From the NCBI RefSeq assembly GCF_024204645.1, contig NZ_CP100351.1, positions 3,064,001-3,128,000 on the forward strand: a stretch of 64,000 nt of DNA, given 5' to 3'. Positions 8,647 through 17,529 of the stretch are shown in pieces. The notes under the pieces were generated by a model. The model saw nothing but the letters and a program-made list of their open reading frames with translations. It was not told the DNA's origin and did no database searches. Numbering within the stretch: the first letter of the stretch is position 1; the number at the start of each line of letters is the position of its first letter. The translations under genes and the position numbers were made by a program. The DNA comes from Desulfomicrobium sp. ZS1. Its GTDB lineage: Bacteria > Desulfobacterota > Desulfovibrionia > Desulfovibrionales > Desulfomicrobiaceae.

Positions 8647-9482
8647 CAGGGTTCTCCCGGCAGGTCGAAACGAAACAGAAAATCCTTCACCCGGTAGCTG
8701 TCTCCGGGCTTTTGGGTAGATTCTTCGCGAACAGCCCGGGCCGCGACTTCGTGGCTCCAGCTGCCGACACGCCGGTCAAGGGTGATTTCAACCCGCCGAT
8801 TGGTCTGCCTCTCACCGGGGGCCTCGGTGGTCAAACGTGGCCGAAATCGTCCAAATGCCTCCAGTCGCAATTTTTCAGGCTCGACGCCTGTCTCTATGAA
8901 ATATTTATACACGGCCATGACCCGCGCCAGGGACAGCTCCCAGGAAAAATCGACCTTTATCCACGGCTTGTTCAAATAATCCGGGCCAAACTCATCCATG
9001 CCCTCAGAAGTGTGCCCCGACAACCCTAAAGGATGCGAGCTTTCCATGACCACAGGACGCAAACGGTCCAGAAGCGCCCGCCCGCCCGCCGTAAGGTCTG
9101 CGGAACCAGGGGCAAAAAGGGCATCGGCCCCAATGGACAGCCGCTGCATGAAGCGGTTGGATTCAAAGCGCAGGTCCTTGTCCGGGTCTTCCCAGAGATG
9201 GTCCCTGACCGGGGAGAGATCCTTGAAAACGTTGATGGGCCCGGGATCGACCTGAGTCCTGGTGTCCACCGTGGTCAGGTCGCTCATGCTGGGCGCACCG
9301 GTACCGAACGTGCCGGAAACGGAACCGATGGCGACTTTACGCTTATAGATGTCCGTGAGGGAGGCCATGGACACGAGCACAATGAAAAACGTCATCATCA
9401 GGGTGACCAGGTCCGAAAAGGTGATCATCCAGGACGGAAGCCCTGGTTTCGATTGTTCGATTCGTGCCCTTCTTCTGATCAC
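8646..9482 (-). CDS. Second MotB/OmpA-like stator protein, diverged copy
   Basis: MotB-like protein of 278 residues starting at GTG. The membrane helix keeps the ion-binding Asp (SWMITFSDLVTLMMTFFIVL), so it could be a working stator subunit. The periplasmic OmpA-like domain is diverged: GHTSE replaces the usual GHTDN, and a longer insert precedes the ELSLARVMAVYKYF helix, though TNRRVEITL is kept. It lies between motA (19 nt upstream) and the canonical motB (1-nt overlap). It may form a mixed or alternative stator with MotA; that is inference. Confidence 0.85.
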   Translation of the reverse strand: MIRRRARIEQSKPGLPSWMITFSDLVTLMMTFFIVLVSMASLTDIYKRKVAIGSVSGTFGTGAPSMSDLTTVDTRTQVDPGPINVFKDLSPVRDHLWEDPDKDLRFESNRFMQRLSIGADALFAPGSADLTAGGRALLDRLRPVVMESSHPLGLSGHTSEGMDEFGPDYLNKPWIKVDFSWELSLARVMAVYKYFIETGVEPEKLRLEAFGRFRPRLTTEAPGERQTNRRVEITLDRRVGSWSHEVAARAVREESTQKPGDSYRVKDFLFRFDLPGEP

Positions 9483-9501
9483 GCGTCTCCCCTTCCCAGG
9501 T

Positions 9502-10257
9502 TCAGGACCTGACCTTGCGCTCCTTGGGAGGCAGATAGCTGTTCAGCTTTTCTTCGAGAATGCGTGGGTTCTCGCCCCGGGAAATGGACATGATTCCTTC
9601 CACGATCATGGAGCGGGTCAAAACCTCCTCCCGGCTGCGCGCGCGCAGCTTGCCGGCCATGGGAATGAAAATCAGATTGGCCATGACGGCCCCGTAAAAG
9701 GTGGTCAAGAGGGCCACGGCCATGGCCGGGCCGATGGTGGAGGGGTCGTTCATGCGCTTGAGCATGAGCACAAGCCCGATGACCGTCCCGATCATGCCCA
9801 TTGCCGGAGCCAGATTTCCAAAGGTCTGCAGAATTTCGGCCCCCTTCAGATGCCGCTCCTCAAGACATGAAATCTCGGTCTCCATGATTTCCTGGATCAG
9901 TTGCGGATCAAGACCGTCCACGGTCAGCTGCAGGCCTTTGCGCAGAAAATCATCCGGGATGTTCTTCAGATGCGCTTCCAGGGACAGGATTCCCTCGCGC
10001 CGAACCCGGGTGGCGTAGTCGGAAAACTGGGCGATCAGGGCCGCAGGATCGTCCGCCTTGGACATGAACGTCTTCTTGATGATACGGGCCACGCCAAGAA
10101 CGCTCTCCAAGGGATAGGTCACCAGCACCGCGCCGATGGTTCCGCCAATGACGATGAGCAGCGAAGGAAAATCCAGAAACAAAAAGCCGTCCCCGCCCAG
10201 AGCGGCGATGACCAGCCCGAAGGCGACCAAGATTCCGATGATTGTGGCCAGATCCAT
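9502..10257 (-). CDS. motA: Flagellar stator ion channel protein MotA (PomA-like)
   Basis: Stator A subunit; five copies form the ring that turns around the MotB dimer and drives the rotor. The 251 residues show four membrane segments (about 3-22, 30-50, 150-170 and 180-202), a cytoplasmic loop between TM2 and TM3, and the conserved GMIGTVIGLVLML and AMAVALLTTFYGAVMANL segments. Length and pattern resemble the PomA/short MotA class, but the coupling ion cannot be decided from sequence alone. It is the first gene of the motility run and is followed by two B-type partners. Confidence 0.94.
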   Translation of the reverse strand: MDLATIIGILVAFGLVIAALGGDGFLFLDFPSLLIVIGGTIGAVLVTYPLESVLGVARIIKKTFMSKADDPAALIAQFSDYATRVRREGILSLEAHLKNIPDDFLRKGLQLTVDGLDPQLIQEIMETEISCLEERHLKGAEILQTFGNLAPAMGMIGTVIGLVLMLKRMNDPSTIGPAMAVALLTTFYGAVMANLIFIPMAGKLRARSREEVLTRSMIVEGIMSISRGENPRILEEKLNSYLPPKERKVRS

Positions 10258-10281
10258 AAAAACATCCGTCCCCAGTGGCCG

Positions 10282-10977
10282 TTAGTTTGAGCCGCGTTCT
10301 CCAAATATTCTGGTGCCGATGCGCACCAAGGTGGCCCCTTCCTCGATTGCCGCCTCGAAATCCCCGGTCATGCCCATGGACAATTCCGGCAAGGCAAGGC
10401 CGAAGCCTGTACGCAAGGTATCGGCAAGCTCCCGCAAGCGGGCGAAATAGGGGCGCGCCCGATCAGGATCATCAAAAAAAGGAGGCATGAGCATGAGTCC
10501 CCGCCAACGCAAAAACGAACTTCCGGCCAGAAACTCTGCCAAAGGAGGCAGGTCCGCCTCGAATATACCGCTCTTTTGTTTTTCTGCCCCCAGGTTGACC
10601 TGCACCAGCACGTCCTGCGTCAGATCCATGGCTTCGGCCTGACAATGCAACGAGCGGGCCAGTTTCAGAGAATCCACCCCGTGAATGAGGGCAAAGCGCC
10701 CGACCACGCTCTTAACCTTGTTGGTCTGCAGATGTCCGATAAGATGCCAGGATATTTCACGCGGCAGGACAGCCATCTTGCCGAGGGCCTCCTGCACGTA
10801 ATTCTCACCGAACATCGGCTGACCGGCCTCGAAAAGCGTCCGGATGTCGTGCGCCGGATGCAGCTTTGAAACGGCCAGCAGACGCGCGCTGTCCGGTGCC
10901 CGCCCGGCCCTGCGGGCAGCCGCGGCCATCTGCTCCAGGACCTTCCGCCAACGGTCGGTGATGCTTGATTGATCCAT
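10282..10977 (-). CDS. YggS/PLPBP-family pyridoxal phosphate homeostasis protein
   Basis: Small PLP-binding TIM-barrel protein, without known enzyme activity, that buffers PLP and affects amino-acid and keto-acid balance. The 231 residues carry the PLP lysine in LLAVSKLHP and the typical FGENYVQEALGKM, WHLIGHLQTNKVKSV, VLVQVNLGAEKQKSG and LSMGMTGDFEAAIEEGAT(L)VRIGTRIFG motifs. GGGAG about 5 nt before the ATG supports this start. It sits 24 nt upstream of motA and 18 nt downstream of era on the same strand, so it may share a transcript with either. Confidence 0.93.
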   Translation of the reverse strand: MDQSSITDRWRKVLEQMAAAARRAGRAPDSARLLAVSKLHPAHDIRTLFEAGQPMFGENYVQEALGKMAVLPREISWHLIGHLQTNKVKSVVGRFALIHGVDSLKLARSLHCQAEAMDLTQDVLVQVNLGAEKQKSGIFEADLPPLAEFLAGSSFLRWRGLMLMPPFFDDPDRARPYFARLRELADTLRTGFGLALPELSMGMTGDFEAAIEEGATLVRIGTRIFGERGSN

Positions 10978-10995
10978 GGACGCTCCCTTTTTTTT

Positions 10996-11922
10996 CTAGG
11001 ACCCAAGACCCAGGGAAGTCATGAACTGACCGTCCTCGGTCCATCCTTCGCGCACCTTGACCCAAAGTTCCAGATGCACCTTTGTGCCGAGCAGCGCTTT
11101 GAGTTCCTGGCGGGCCTGTTGGCCGATAACCTTCAAATTCTGCCCCTGCTTGCCCACGATCATGCCTTTGTGACTGTTTTTTGACGTGTAGATCATGGCC
11201 CCGATCATGGTCATGTTCTGCTCCGGCAATTCTTCCCAGGTCTCGATTTCGACGGCCACGTTGTAGGGCAGTTCCTGGTCCAGGGCGAGGAAAAGCTTTT
11301 CGCGAACGATCTCCGAAGCCATGAAACGCACGGAAGCCGTGCTCAGCTGATCTTCGGGAAAAAGCGCCGGGCTTAGGGGCAAGAACTCGCGGATCACGGT
11401 CAACAGGGCGTCAACGCCCACGCCGGTGCGGGCCGAGATGGGCACCAGCTCCACTCCGGGCCAACGCTCGGCGCAATCAGCCAGCAGTCCGAGCAAGCGC
11501 TCTTTGGGCTTGATCTGATCGACCTTGTTCAAGGCCACGGCCATGGGCACGCCAAGAGAACCGATGCGGCTGGCCAGAGGACGCAAGTCGCGCTCCAGGG
11601 CCTTTTCGTTGCCCGCATAACGAGAGCCGTCAAGAAACAGGATGACGCCGTTGGCCTCCTGCAAGGCACCCCAGGCGGCATCGACCAGAAAACGGTTCAG
11701 CTTGCCGCGCGCGGTATGCACGCCGGGCGTATCCAGAAAAATAATCTGCTCTTCGGCGGTGGTATGAATCCCGGTGATGCTGGTGCGGGTGGTCTGGGGC
11801 TTGGGAGAGACAATGGCGATCTTTTCGCCAAGAACCTTGTTCAGAAAAGTGGACTTTCCTGCATTGGGGGGCCCGACTAGGGCGATGAATCCTGCTCGAT
11901 AGGTAGGGGACATGGGTTCCAT
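10996..11922 (-). CDS. era: GTPase Era, 16S rRNA-binding 30S assembly factor
   Basis: Essential GTPase that binds the 3' end of 16S rRNA during 30S maturation. The 308 residues show G1 (GPPNAGKST), the switch region with TTRTSITGI, G3 (DTPGV), G4 (NKVD) and a C-terminal KH domain with GKQGQNLKVIGQQAR. The start may be residue 1 or the Met at residue 4; neither has a strong Shine-Dalgarno. It is divergent from topA across about 120 bp that should hold promoters for both. Confidence 0.96.
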   Translation of the reverse strand: MEPMSPTYRAGFIALVGPPNAGKSTFLNKVLGEKIAIVSPKPQTTRTSITGIHTTAEEQIIFLDTPGVHTARGKLNRFLVDAAWGALQEANGVILFLDGSRYAGNEKALERDLRPLASRIGSLGVPMAVALNKVDQIKPKERLLGLLADCAERWPGVELVPISARTGVGVDALLTVIREFLPLSPALFPEDQLSTASVRFMASEIVREKLFLALDQELPYNVAVEIETWEELPEQNMTMIGAMIYTSKNSHKGMIVGKQGQNLKVIGQQARQELKALLGTKVHLELWVKVREGWTEDGQFMTSLGLGS

Positions 11923-12040
11923 TATGATCTTTGTAAAAGGATACCGACGGGTTGAAAATCAGCCGCGGGAAAGCTTTCGGGATTTACGGGAATTACCCCT
12001 TGCCCTGCGCTTCGGAATCTGGATATAGCCCCCAAACATT

Positions 12041-14281
12041 ATGGGCAAGGACTTAATCATCGTCGAATCACCCGCCAAAATCAAAACCATCAAAAAGTTT
12101 CTGGGCGGCGGGTATGAAGTGGAAGCATCCGTGGGACACGTGCGTGACCTGCCGACCAAAACCTTGGGCGTGGACGAGGGCAATGATTTTGCCCCGGACT
12201 ATCAGATCATCCCCGGCAAGGCCAAGGTCGTCAGCAAACTCAAATCCGCGGCCAAGGCCGCAGACACGGTCTATCTGGCACCTGACCCGGACCGTGAAGG
12301 GGAGGCCATCGCTTGGCACGTGGCCGAAGTCATCCGGTCGTCCAATCCGAATCTGAAACGCATTCAGTTCAACGAGATCACGGCCAAGGCGGTCAAAGAA
12401 GCCTTGGCCAACCCCACGGAACTGCGCAAGCCCCTCTTCGATTCCCAGCAGGCCAGACGCATTCTGGATCGCCTGGTGGGCTACAAAATTTCTCCGCTGC
12501 TCTGGAAAAAGGTCAAACGGGGCCTGTCCGCCGGCCGGGTCCAATCCGTGGCCCTGCGTCTCATCGTGGACCGCGAACGTGAACGCCAAGCCTTTGTTTC
12601 CGAAGAGTACTGGGTTTTCAAGATCACGGTCCAGGGCGAGACTCCTCCGCCCTTTGATGCCGACCTGTGGAAAGTGGACGGGGAAAAACCCGTCATCGGC
12701 GACGAAAAGACGGCCCTGGCCCTGGAGAGCCGCGTCAACGGACAGCCCTATGTGGTCCGGGACATCGTCGAGAAGGAACGCCAGCGCCACCCCCGTCCGC
12801 CGTTCATCACCTCCACCCTGCAGCAGGATGCCAGCAACAAGCTCGGCTTCAACGCGAAACGGACCATGTCCGTGGCTCAGCGCCTCTATGAGGGCGTGGA
12901 GCTTGGCGAACGCGGAACCACGGCGCTCATCACCTACATGCGTACCGACTCGGTGCGCATTTCAGATGAGGCCAAGGACGGCGCCCGCGAGTGGATCACC
13001 CGCACCCTGGGACCGGAATTCTATCCCAAGGAGCCCCGAGTCTACAAAAGCAAGGGCAGCGCCCAGGACGCGCACGAAGCCATTCGCCCCGTCGATCCGA
13101 GCCTGACACCCGATTCCATCAAAAACAACCTGCCGCCCGAACAGTACAAGCTCTACCGGCTCATCTGGGAGCGCTTCATGGCCTCGCAGATGGCTTCCGC
13201 CCGCTTCTGGGATACCGTGGCCACCATTGAAAGCGGCCCGGCCCAATGGCGCGCCAAAGGCGAGAGGCTCGTCTTCCCCGGTTTTCTGCAGATTTGGCCG
13301 CAATCCTCGGACAACCAGAGCGCCGTGCTGCCGAAACTTGTGACCGGACAGGAACTGCGTCTGGAGAAGCTGCACAAGGAGCAGAAATTCACCCAGCCCC
13401 CGGCCCGCTTCTCCGAAGCGTCCCTGGTGCACAAACTCGAAGAGCTGGGCATCGGCCGCCCCTCGACCTATGCGGCCATCATCTCCACCCTGACCGAACG
13501 CGACTACGTCCACATCGAAGAAAAACATTTCCAGCCCACGGACCTGGGCGTCATAGTCTGCGACCTTCTGGTGGAACATTTCGCCCACCTCATGGACGCC
13601 GGCTTCACGGCGCGCATGGAAGAAAGCCTCGACCATGTCGCCGAGGGCGAAACCGACTGGGTCGCACTGCTCCGGGATTTCACCCTGGACTTCAACCCGA
13701 CCCTGGACAAGGCGCGGGAAAACATGACCCAGGTCAAGGCCGGCATGGACACGGGACTGTCCTGTCCCCAATGCGAGGATGGCAGGCTTGTGGTCAAATT
13801 CGGCAAGAACGGAACTTTTCTGGGTTGCGCCAACTATCCGGCTTGTTCCTTTACCAGCAACTACATCCGCAACAGCGCCGGAGAAATCGAGCTGGTCAAG
13901 GAAGAAGCGCCCGAAGATCTCGGGCCCTGCCCCAAATGCGAAGACGGTCGGTTGGTGGTCAAAAAAACCAAGACCGGCGGCAGATTTGTAGCCTGCTCCA
14001 ATTATCCCGCCTGCCGCCACACCAAATCCGTAAGTACCGGCGTGCCCTGCCCCAAGGAGGGCTGTGACGGCGAACTGGTCGAAAAAACCAGCCGCCGCGG
14101 GAAGCCCTTCTATTCCTGCAGCAAATATCCCAAATGCGATTATGCGGTCTGGGATTTCCCCGTGGCCAAGCCCTGTCCGCTGTGCGAATCAAAAATCCTG
14201 GTGCGCAAAGAGACCAAGGCCAGGGGAACGCACCTGGCCTGTCCGGTCAAAGATTGCGGATACTGGGAAAAATTGGACTAG
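12041..14281 (+). CDS. topA: DNA topoisomerase I (type IA)
   Basis: Relaxes negatively supercoiled DNA through a 5'-phosphotyrosine intermediate. The 746 residues contain the TOPRIM domain (IVESPAKIKTIKKFL, with the acidic DPDREGEA metal site), the GLSAGRVQSVALRL segment and the active-site Tyr in TALITYMRTDSVRIS (near residue 300). The C terminus carries four Cys4 zinc ribbons in series (from about residue 575), two ending in NYPAC, one in KYPKC and a last, divergent one ending CPVKDC. Its stop codon overlaps the stop of the convergent DUF2156 gene by 4 nt. Confidence 0.97.
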   Translation: MGKDLIIVESPAKIKTIKKFLGGGYEVEASVGHVRDLPTKTLGVDEGNDFAPDYQIIPGKAKVVSKLKSAAKAADTVYLAPDPDREGEAIAWHVAEVIRSSNPNLKRIQFNEITAKAVKEALANPTELRKPLFDSQQARRILDRLVGYKISPLLWKKVKRGLSAGRVQSVALRLIVDRERERQAFVSEEYWVFKITVQGETPPPFDADLWKVDGEKPVIGDEKTALALESRVNGQPYVVRDIVEKERQRHPRPPFITSTLQQDASNKLGFNAKRTMSVAQRLYEGVELGERGTTALITYMRTDSVRISDEAKDGAREWITRTLGPEFYPKEPRVYKSKGSAQDAHEAIRPVDPSLTPDSIKNNLPPEQYKLYRLIWERFMASQMASARFWDTVATIESGPAQWRAKGERLVFPGFLQIWPQSSDNQSAVLPKLVTGQELRLEKLHKEQKFTQPPARFSEASLVHKLEELGIGRPSTYAAIISTLTERDYVHIEEKHFQPTDLGVIVCDLLVEHFAHLMDAGFTARMEESLDHVAEGETDWVALLRDFTLDFNPTLDKARENMTQVKAGMDTGLSCPQCEDGRLVVKFGKNGTFLGCANYPACSFTSNYIRNSAGEIELVKEEAPEDLGPCPKCEDGRLVVKKTKTGGRFVACSNYPACRHTKSVSTGVPCPKEGCDGELVEKTSRRGKPFYSCSKYPKCDYAVWDFPVAKPCPLCESKILVRKETKARGTHLACPVKDCGYWEKLD

Positions 14282-15165
14282 ACCAAGCCGCCCTGCATAC
14301 AGACGCTGTATTTCTTTAGAAACGCCACGGGGTTGTAGCTGAGCTTGGCTTTGCGCAACCCTTCGTCGCCAAGATCCTGCTCACGGTTGACAATCTGAAA
14401 ACCCTGACAGCATTGCTCCAGAAAAATCTGGTTGATGGCCTGGTACACCCCCTTGAAATTGGGACACCCTTTTTCAAAATGGATCACGACGGTCGTATCG
14501 TCCAAGGCCTCCGCAATGGTGTAGGCGATCATCTTGTCATCGACCACAAGCCCCCCTCCGATAAGTCCCCTCAGCCTGGACCAGTCGTGCATGACCTTGA
14601 CGATGGCCAGGTTTTCCGCGTCCAGAGTCTGGTCGTTCTCGCTGTTGCGCCACAAAAACCAGTCCGTCTGCAAGGCCAAGGCGAATTCCACCGTTTTTTC
14701 ATCCAGAGTCACGAATTTGGCGTCATGGTCGCGCAGAAACTGATTGAGCAGATTTTTCTTGTTGTGAAATTTCCGCCCTTTCAGCTCGGTCAACTCGCCC
14801 ACGTCATAAAGATAATCCCAGTGTTCCCTGCACTCCTCGACTTCGACCCCGCTCAATCGTTGTTCCCAGATGAGCTTCAATTCTTCGGGGATGCGGATAA
14901 AGCAGGTGCTCTCAGGCAGGGTGGCCTGCAAGGCCCCCCAGTCGGCCTTTTCCCAATTCCCGACAGGAGCCCAGTACAAGGTCTGCGGAAAGGTTTGCCG
15001 AATGAGCACATAATCGTCCCTGAAGGACCACTCCAGACCGTATTCCCGACCCCAGCCCCAAAGGTTGACAAAGCTGTAATCCGACGGTTTTTGGCTGCAC
15101 TGCGCCAGGCGCCGGTTGTATTCTTCCTGCCCGTCAAGGGTGATGGGGTGAAACGTTGTTTCCAT
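14278..15165 (-). CDS. DUF2156 (phosphatidylglycerol lysyltransferase C-terminal-like, GNAT-fold) protein
   Basis: Protein of 295 residues resembling the DUF2156 family, which has tandem GNAT-like folds related to the C-terminal domain of MprF and FemX-type aminoacyl transferases. Visible family features are the N-terminal SDYSFVNLWGW, the central LKGRKFHNKKNLLNQFLRDH basic helix, IGGGLVVDDKMIAYTIAE, and the C-terminal NREQDLGDEGLRKAKLSYNP. No membrane helices are present, so it is a soluble form. The substrate is not known. It converges on topA with overlapping stop codons and is divergent from recJ. Confidence 0.8.
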   Translation of the reverse strand: METTFHPITLDGQEEYNRRLAQCSQKPSDYSFVNLWGWGREYGLEWSFRDDYVLIRQTFPQTLYWAPVGNWEKADWGALQATLPESTCFIRIPEELKLIWEQRLSGVEVEECREHWDYLYDVGELTELKGRKFHNKKNLLNQFLRDHDAKFVTLDEKTVEFALALQTDWFLWRNSENDQTLDAENLAIVKVMHDWSRLRGLIGGGLVVDDKMIAYTIAEALDDTTVVIHFEKGCPNFKGVYQAINQIFLEQCCQGFQIVNREQDLGDEGLRKAKLSYNPVAFLKKYSVCMQGGLV

Positions 15166-15240
15166 AGGCCCTTCCGATATAAGTTACGCAACAATTACGG
15201 TCAGTTTGATCAGATTTAAAAACTCAAGAAATCAAAGCTC

Positions 15241-15268
15241 TTGCAGTTGAGACAAAAACAATTATACT
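15241..15268 (+). promoter_or_regulatory. Candidate sigma70 promoter for recJ
   Basis: TTGCAG at 15241-15246, a 16-nt spacer and TATACT at 15263-15268, about 55 nt upstream of the recJ start in the divergent intergenic region. No other hexamer pair on this strand looked as good by eye. Confidence 0.5.
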
Positions 15269-15324
15269 TTGTAGCCCGTGGATGTCAAAGCACGTAACCC
15301 CATTTTTCCGGAAGCATGAACCTT

Positions 15325-17049
15325 ATGGCAGATACCCAGGCCGACTGGAAACTCAAAACTCCTGCCCCCGAAGCAGAGCTTAACGTTGCTCAGCAAAGAG
15401 GCATAGCCGAACGGCTGGAAGTGAGCCCCCTGCTGGTTCACTTGATGTCCCTGCGCGGCCTGGCCAGTGAATCCGACATGGACAAATTCCTGAGCCCCGG
15501 ACTTCGCTACCTGCATCCGCTGGACAAATGGCCCGGCATCGAAGCAGGAGCAGCCCTGATCTGCGCTGCGGTAAAAGAAAACCGCAGAATCGCGGTCTGG
15601 GGCGACTATGATGTGGACGGAATTACCGCCACAACGCTGGTCAAGGACTTCATGGCCCGCCGGGGCGTCGAGATAAGCCATTACATCCCCGACAGACTGG
15701 ACTTCGGTTACGGGCTGCATGTCGATGGCATCCGCGAACTGGCGGCTCAGGGTGTCGGGCTCCTGTTGACCGTCGATTGCGGCATCGCCAACATCGATGA
15801 GATTCGAGAAGCCAAGACGCTGGGGATGCACGTCATTGTCACCGACCATCACCTGCCCGGCCAAGACCTGCCCGAGGCCGAGGTCATCATCAACCCCAAG
15901 CTTGAGGGGTGGCCTACTCCCAACCTTGCCGGGGTCGGAGTGGCTTTTCTGCTCATGGGCGCGGTAAACCGCCTCCTCCCCGGGGCTGCGGTGGACATCC
16001 GCGACTTCCTGGATCTGGTCGCACTGGGCACTGTCGCCGATGTTGTCCCCCTGGATGAGCAGAACAGAATCTTGGTCAAAAACGGGCTTCTGCTGATCAA
16101 GGAAGGCCGCCGTCCCGGCATCCAGGCCCTCAAGGAAATCAGTGGGCTGGGACCAGACGACAACGTGGGCACAGGCTCCATCGGCTTTGCCCTTGCACCT
16201 CGCATCAATGCCGCCGGCCGCATCGGAGACCCGGACCTCGCCGTACGCATGCTCTTGGCGACAGACCCGGAGGAAGCACGGCAGCTGGCCACGAAACTCG
16301 ACAAACTCAACGCCAAACGCAAACTCGAAGAGCAGCGCATCCTGGAAGAAGCCATCACCCAGGCCGAGTCACAGCTTCACCTGCCCGGCCTCGTGCTGCA
16401 TTCCGAACACTGGCACTCAGGCATCATCGGCATCGTGGCCTCGCGCATCGTGGAGCGCTTTCATCGCCCGTGTCTGATCCTGACCAAAGAAAACGGAATC
16501 TTCAAAGGCTCGGGCCGCTCCACCCCCTCCTTCGACTTGTATCAGGCCCTCCTGTCCTGCAAACAATGCCTCTACAAATTTGGCGGCCACCGGCAGGCGG
16601 CAGGGCTGAAACTCGAACCCTTCCAACTGGCCAATTTGAAAAATCTTTTTGCCTGGGCCGTGGAAGAGCAACTGGGCGCAAACCCGGCCCCACCAGTCCT
16701 GGAACTGGACGCGGAACTGCCCTTTGCCTTGATCACGGCCACGTTGCTCAAAGAACTTGAACTCCTGCAGCCCTATGGCCAAGGAAACCCGAGACCCATT
16801 TTCCTTTCCCCGCCGCTGAGCATCCTCAAACATCGTTTTTTCAGTCAAAAGAAACACCTGGAACTGCATTTGTCCGACTCCAGCGACGGTACGAACATGC
16901 GCGCCGTGGCATGGAGGCAGGGAGAACGCTGGCAGGATGCATCTTTTACGGGCAAACAGATCAAAATCGCCTACACACCGCGACTGTCGAAATTCAATGG
17001 ACTGCAACAGATCGAACTGGCCGTGCAGGACATCCTGTCTCTGGAATAA
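15325..17049 (+). CDS. recJ: Single-stranded-DNA-specific exonuclease RecJ
   Basis: 5'-to-3' ssDNA exonuclease for recombination and mismatch repair. It shows the DHH phosphoesterase motifs: WGDYDVDGITATTLV (motif I), a central TVDCGIAN, VIVTDHHLPG (the DHH motif) and VALGTVADVVPL, then the DHHA1 part (HSGIIGIVASRIVE, KGSGRSTPSFDLY, KFGGHRQAAGL) and a C-terminal OB-like domain. The ATG at 15325 is chosen because GGAAG lies 10 nt before it; an ATG at 15316 in the same frame is only 1 nt from that site. From 15325 the protein is 574 residues, normal for RecJ. A sigma70-like promoter lies upstream. Confidence 0.95.
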   Translation: MADTQADWKLKTPAPEAELNVAQQRGIAERLEVSPLLVHLMSLRGLASESDMDKFLSPGLRYLHPLDKWPGIEAGAALICAAVKENRRIAVWGDYDVDGITATTLVKDFMARRGVEISHYIPDRLDFGYGLHVDGIRELAAQGVGLLLTVDCGIANIDEIREAKTLGMHVIVTDHHLPGQDLPEAEVIINPKLEGWPTPNLAGVGVAFLLMGAVNRLLPGAAVDIRDFLDLVALGTVADVVPLDEQNRILVKNGLLLIKEGRRPGIQALKEISGLGPDDNVGTGSIGFALAPRINAAGRIGDPDLAVRMLLATDPEEARQLATKLDKLNAKRKLEEQRILEEAITQAESQLHLPGLVLHSEHWHSGIIGIVASRIVERFHRPCLILTKENGIFKGSGRSTPSFDLYQALLSCKQCLYKFGGHRQAAGLKLEPFQLANLKNLFAWAVEEQLGANPAPPVLELDAELPFALITATLLKELELLQPYGQGNPRPIFLSPPLSILKHRFFSQKKHLELHLSDSSDGTNMRAVAWRQGERWQDASFTGKQIKIAYTPRLSKFNGLQQIELAVQDILSLE

Positions 17050-17108
17050 CCGCACTTTTCTTTATCGCTGAAATCACGTAGATAACACCGAAAATATTGG
17101 AGGAATAT

Positions 17109-17483
17109 ATGAAAAGCCTCAAGAATTTGATGATTCTTCTCGTGCTGCTCAGCACCGGATGCGCGGCGCTGGTGGTCGGAGGCGCGGCAGCGGTGGGAAC
17201 GTACACGTATGTCGCGGGGCAGCTGCAGCGAACCTACAACGCCAATCTCGACGCCACGTACCAGGCCACCCTAGCCGGATGCGAAGCCCTGGGACTGCCC
17301 GTGCAGGACAAGCAAAAACAGCTCAGCAAGGCATCGGTCAAAGTGATAGACGGGGACCGGGAAGTCTGGATATCGCTGACGGCCCAAAGCTCAACGACCA
17401 CCGAAGTCTCCATCCGGGTGGGGTATCTTGGCGACGAACTGGCATCGCGACGCATCCACGAAGCAATCCAGGCCCGGTTGTAA
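17109..17483 (+). CDS. Small DUF3568-like lipoprotein
   Basis: Predicted lipoprotein of 124 residues. A short lipoprotein signal peptide ends in the lipobox LSTGC, followed by a small, Gly/Ala-rich hydrophobic stretch (ALVVGGAAAVGTYTYVAG) and a compact alpha/beta domain with QRTYNANLDATYQAT and VEVSIRVG-like strands, as in DUF3568 proteins. GGAGGA ends 4 nt before this ATG, which decides it over the upstream TTG. It lies 59 nt after recJ and ends at a strong terminator. The function of the family is not known. Confidence 0.82.
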   Translation: MKSLKNLMILLVLLSTGCAALVVGGAAAVGTYTYVAGQLQRTYNANLDATYQATLAGCEALGLPVQDKQKQLSKASVKVIDGDREVWISLTAQSSTTTEVSIRVGYLGDELASRRIHEAIQARL

Positions 17484-17491
17484 CGGCCAAG

Positions 17492-17516
17492 GCCCCCGCG
17501 CACCGGGGGCTTTTTT
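17492..17516 (+). terminator. Rho-independent terminator of the recJ-lipoprotein unit
   Basis: GCCCCCG/CGGGGGC stem of 7 bp, a 5-nt loop and a run of six T, 8 nt after the lipoprotein stop codon. Confidence 0.9.
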
Positions 17517-17529
17517 GCTGCTGTGCCTT

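Noticed and set aside
12962-14020. 352-residue minus-strand frame inside topA
   Set aside because: Antisense to the TopA catalytic and zinc-ribbon coding region.
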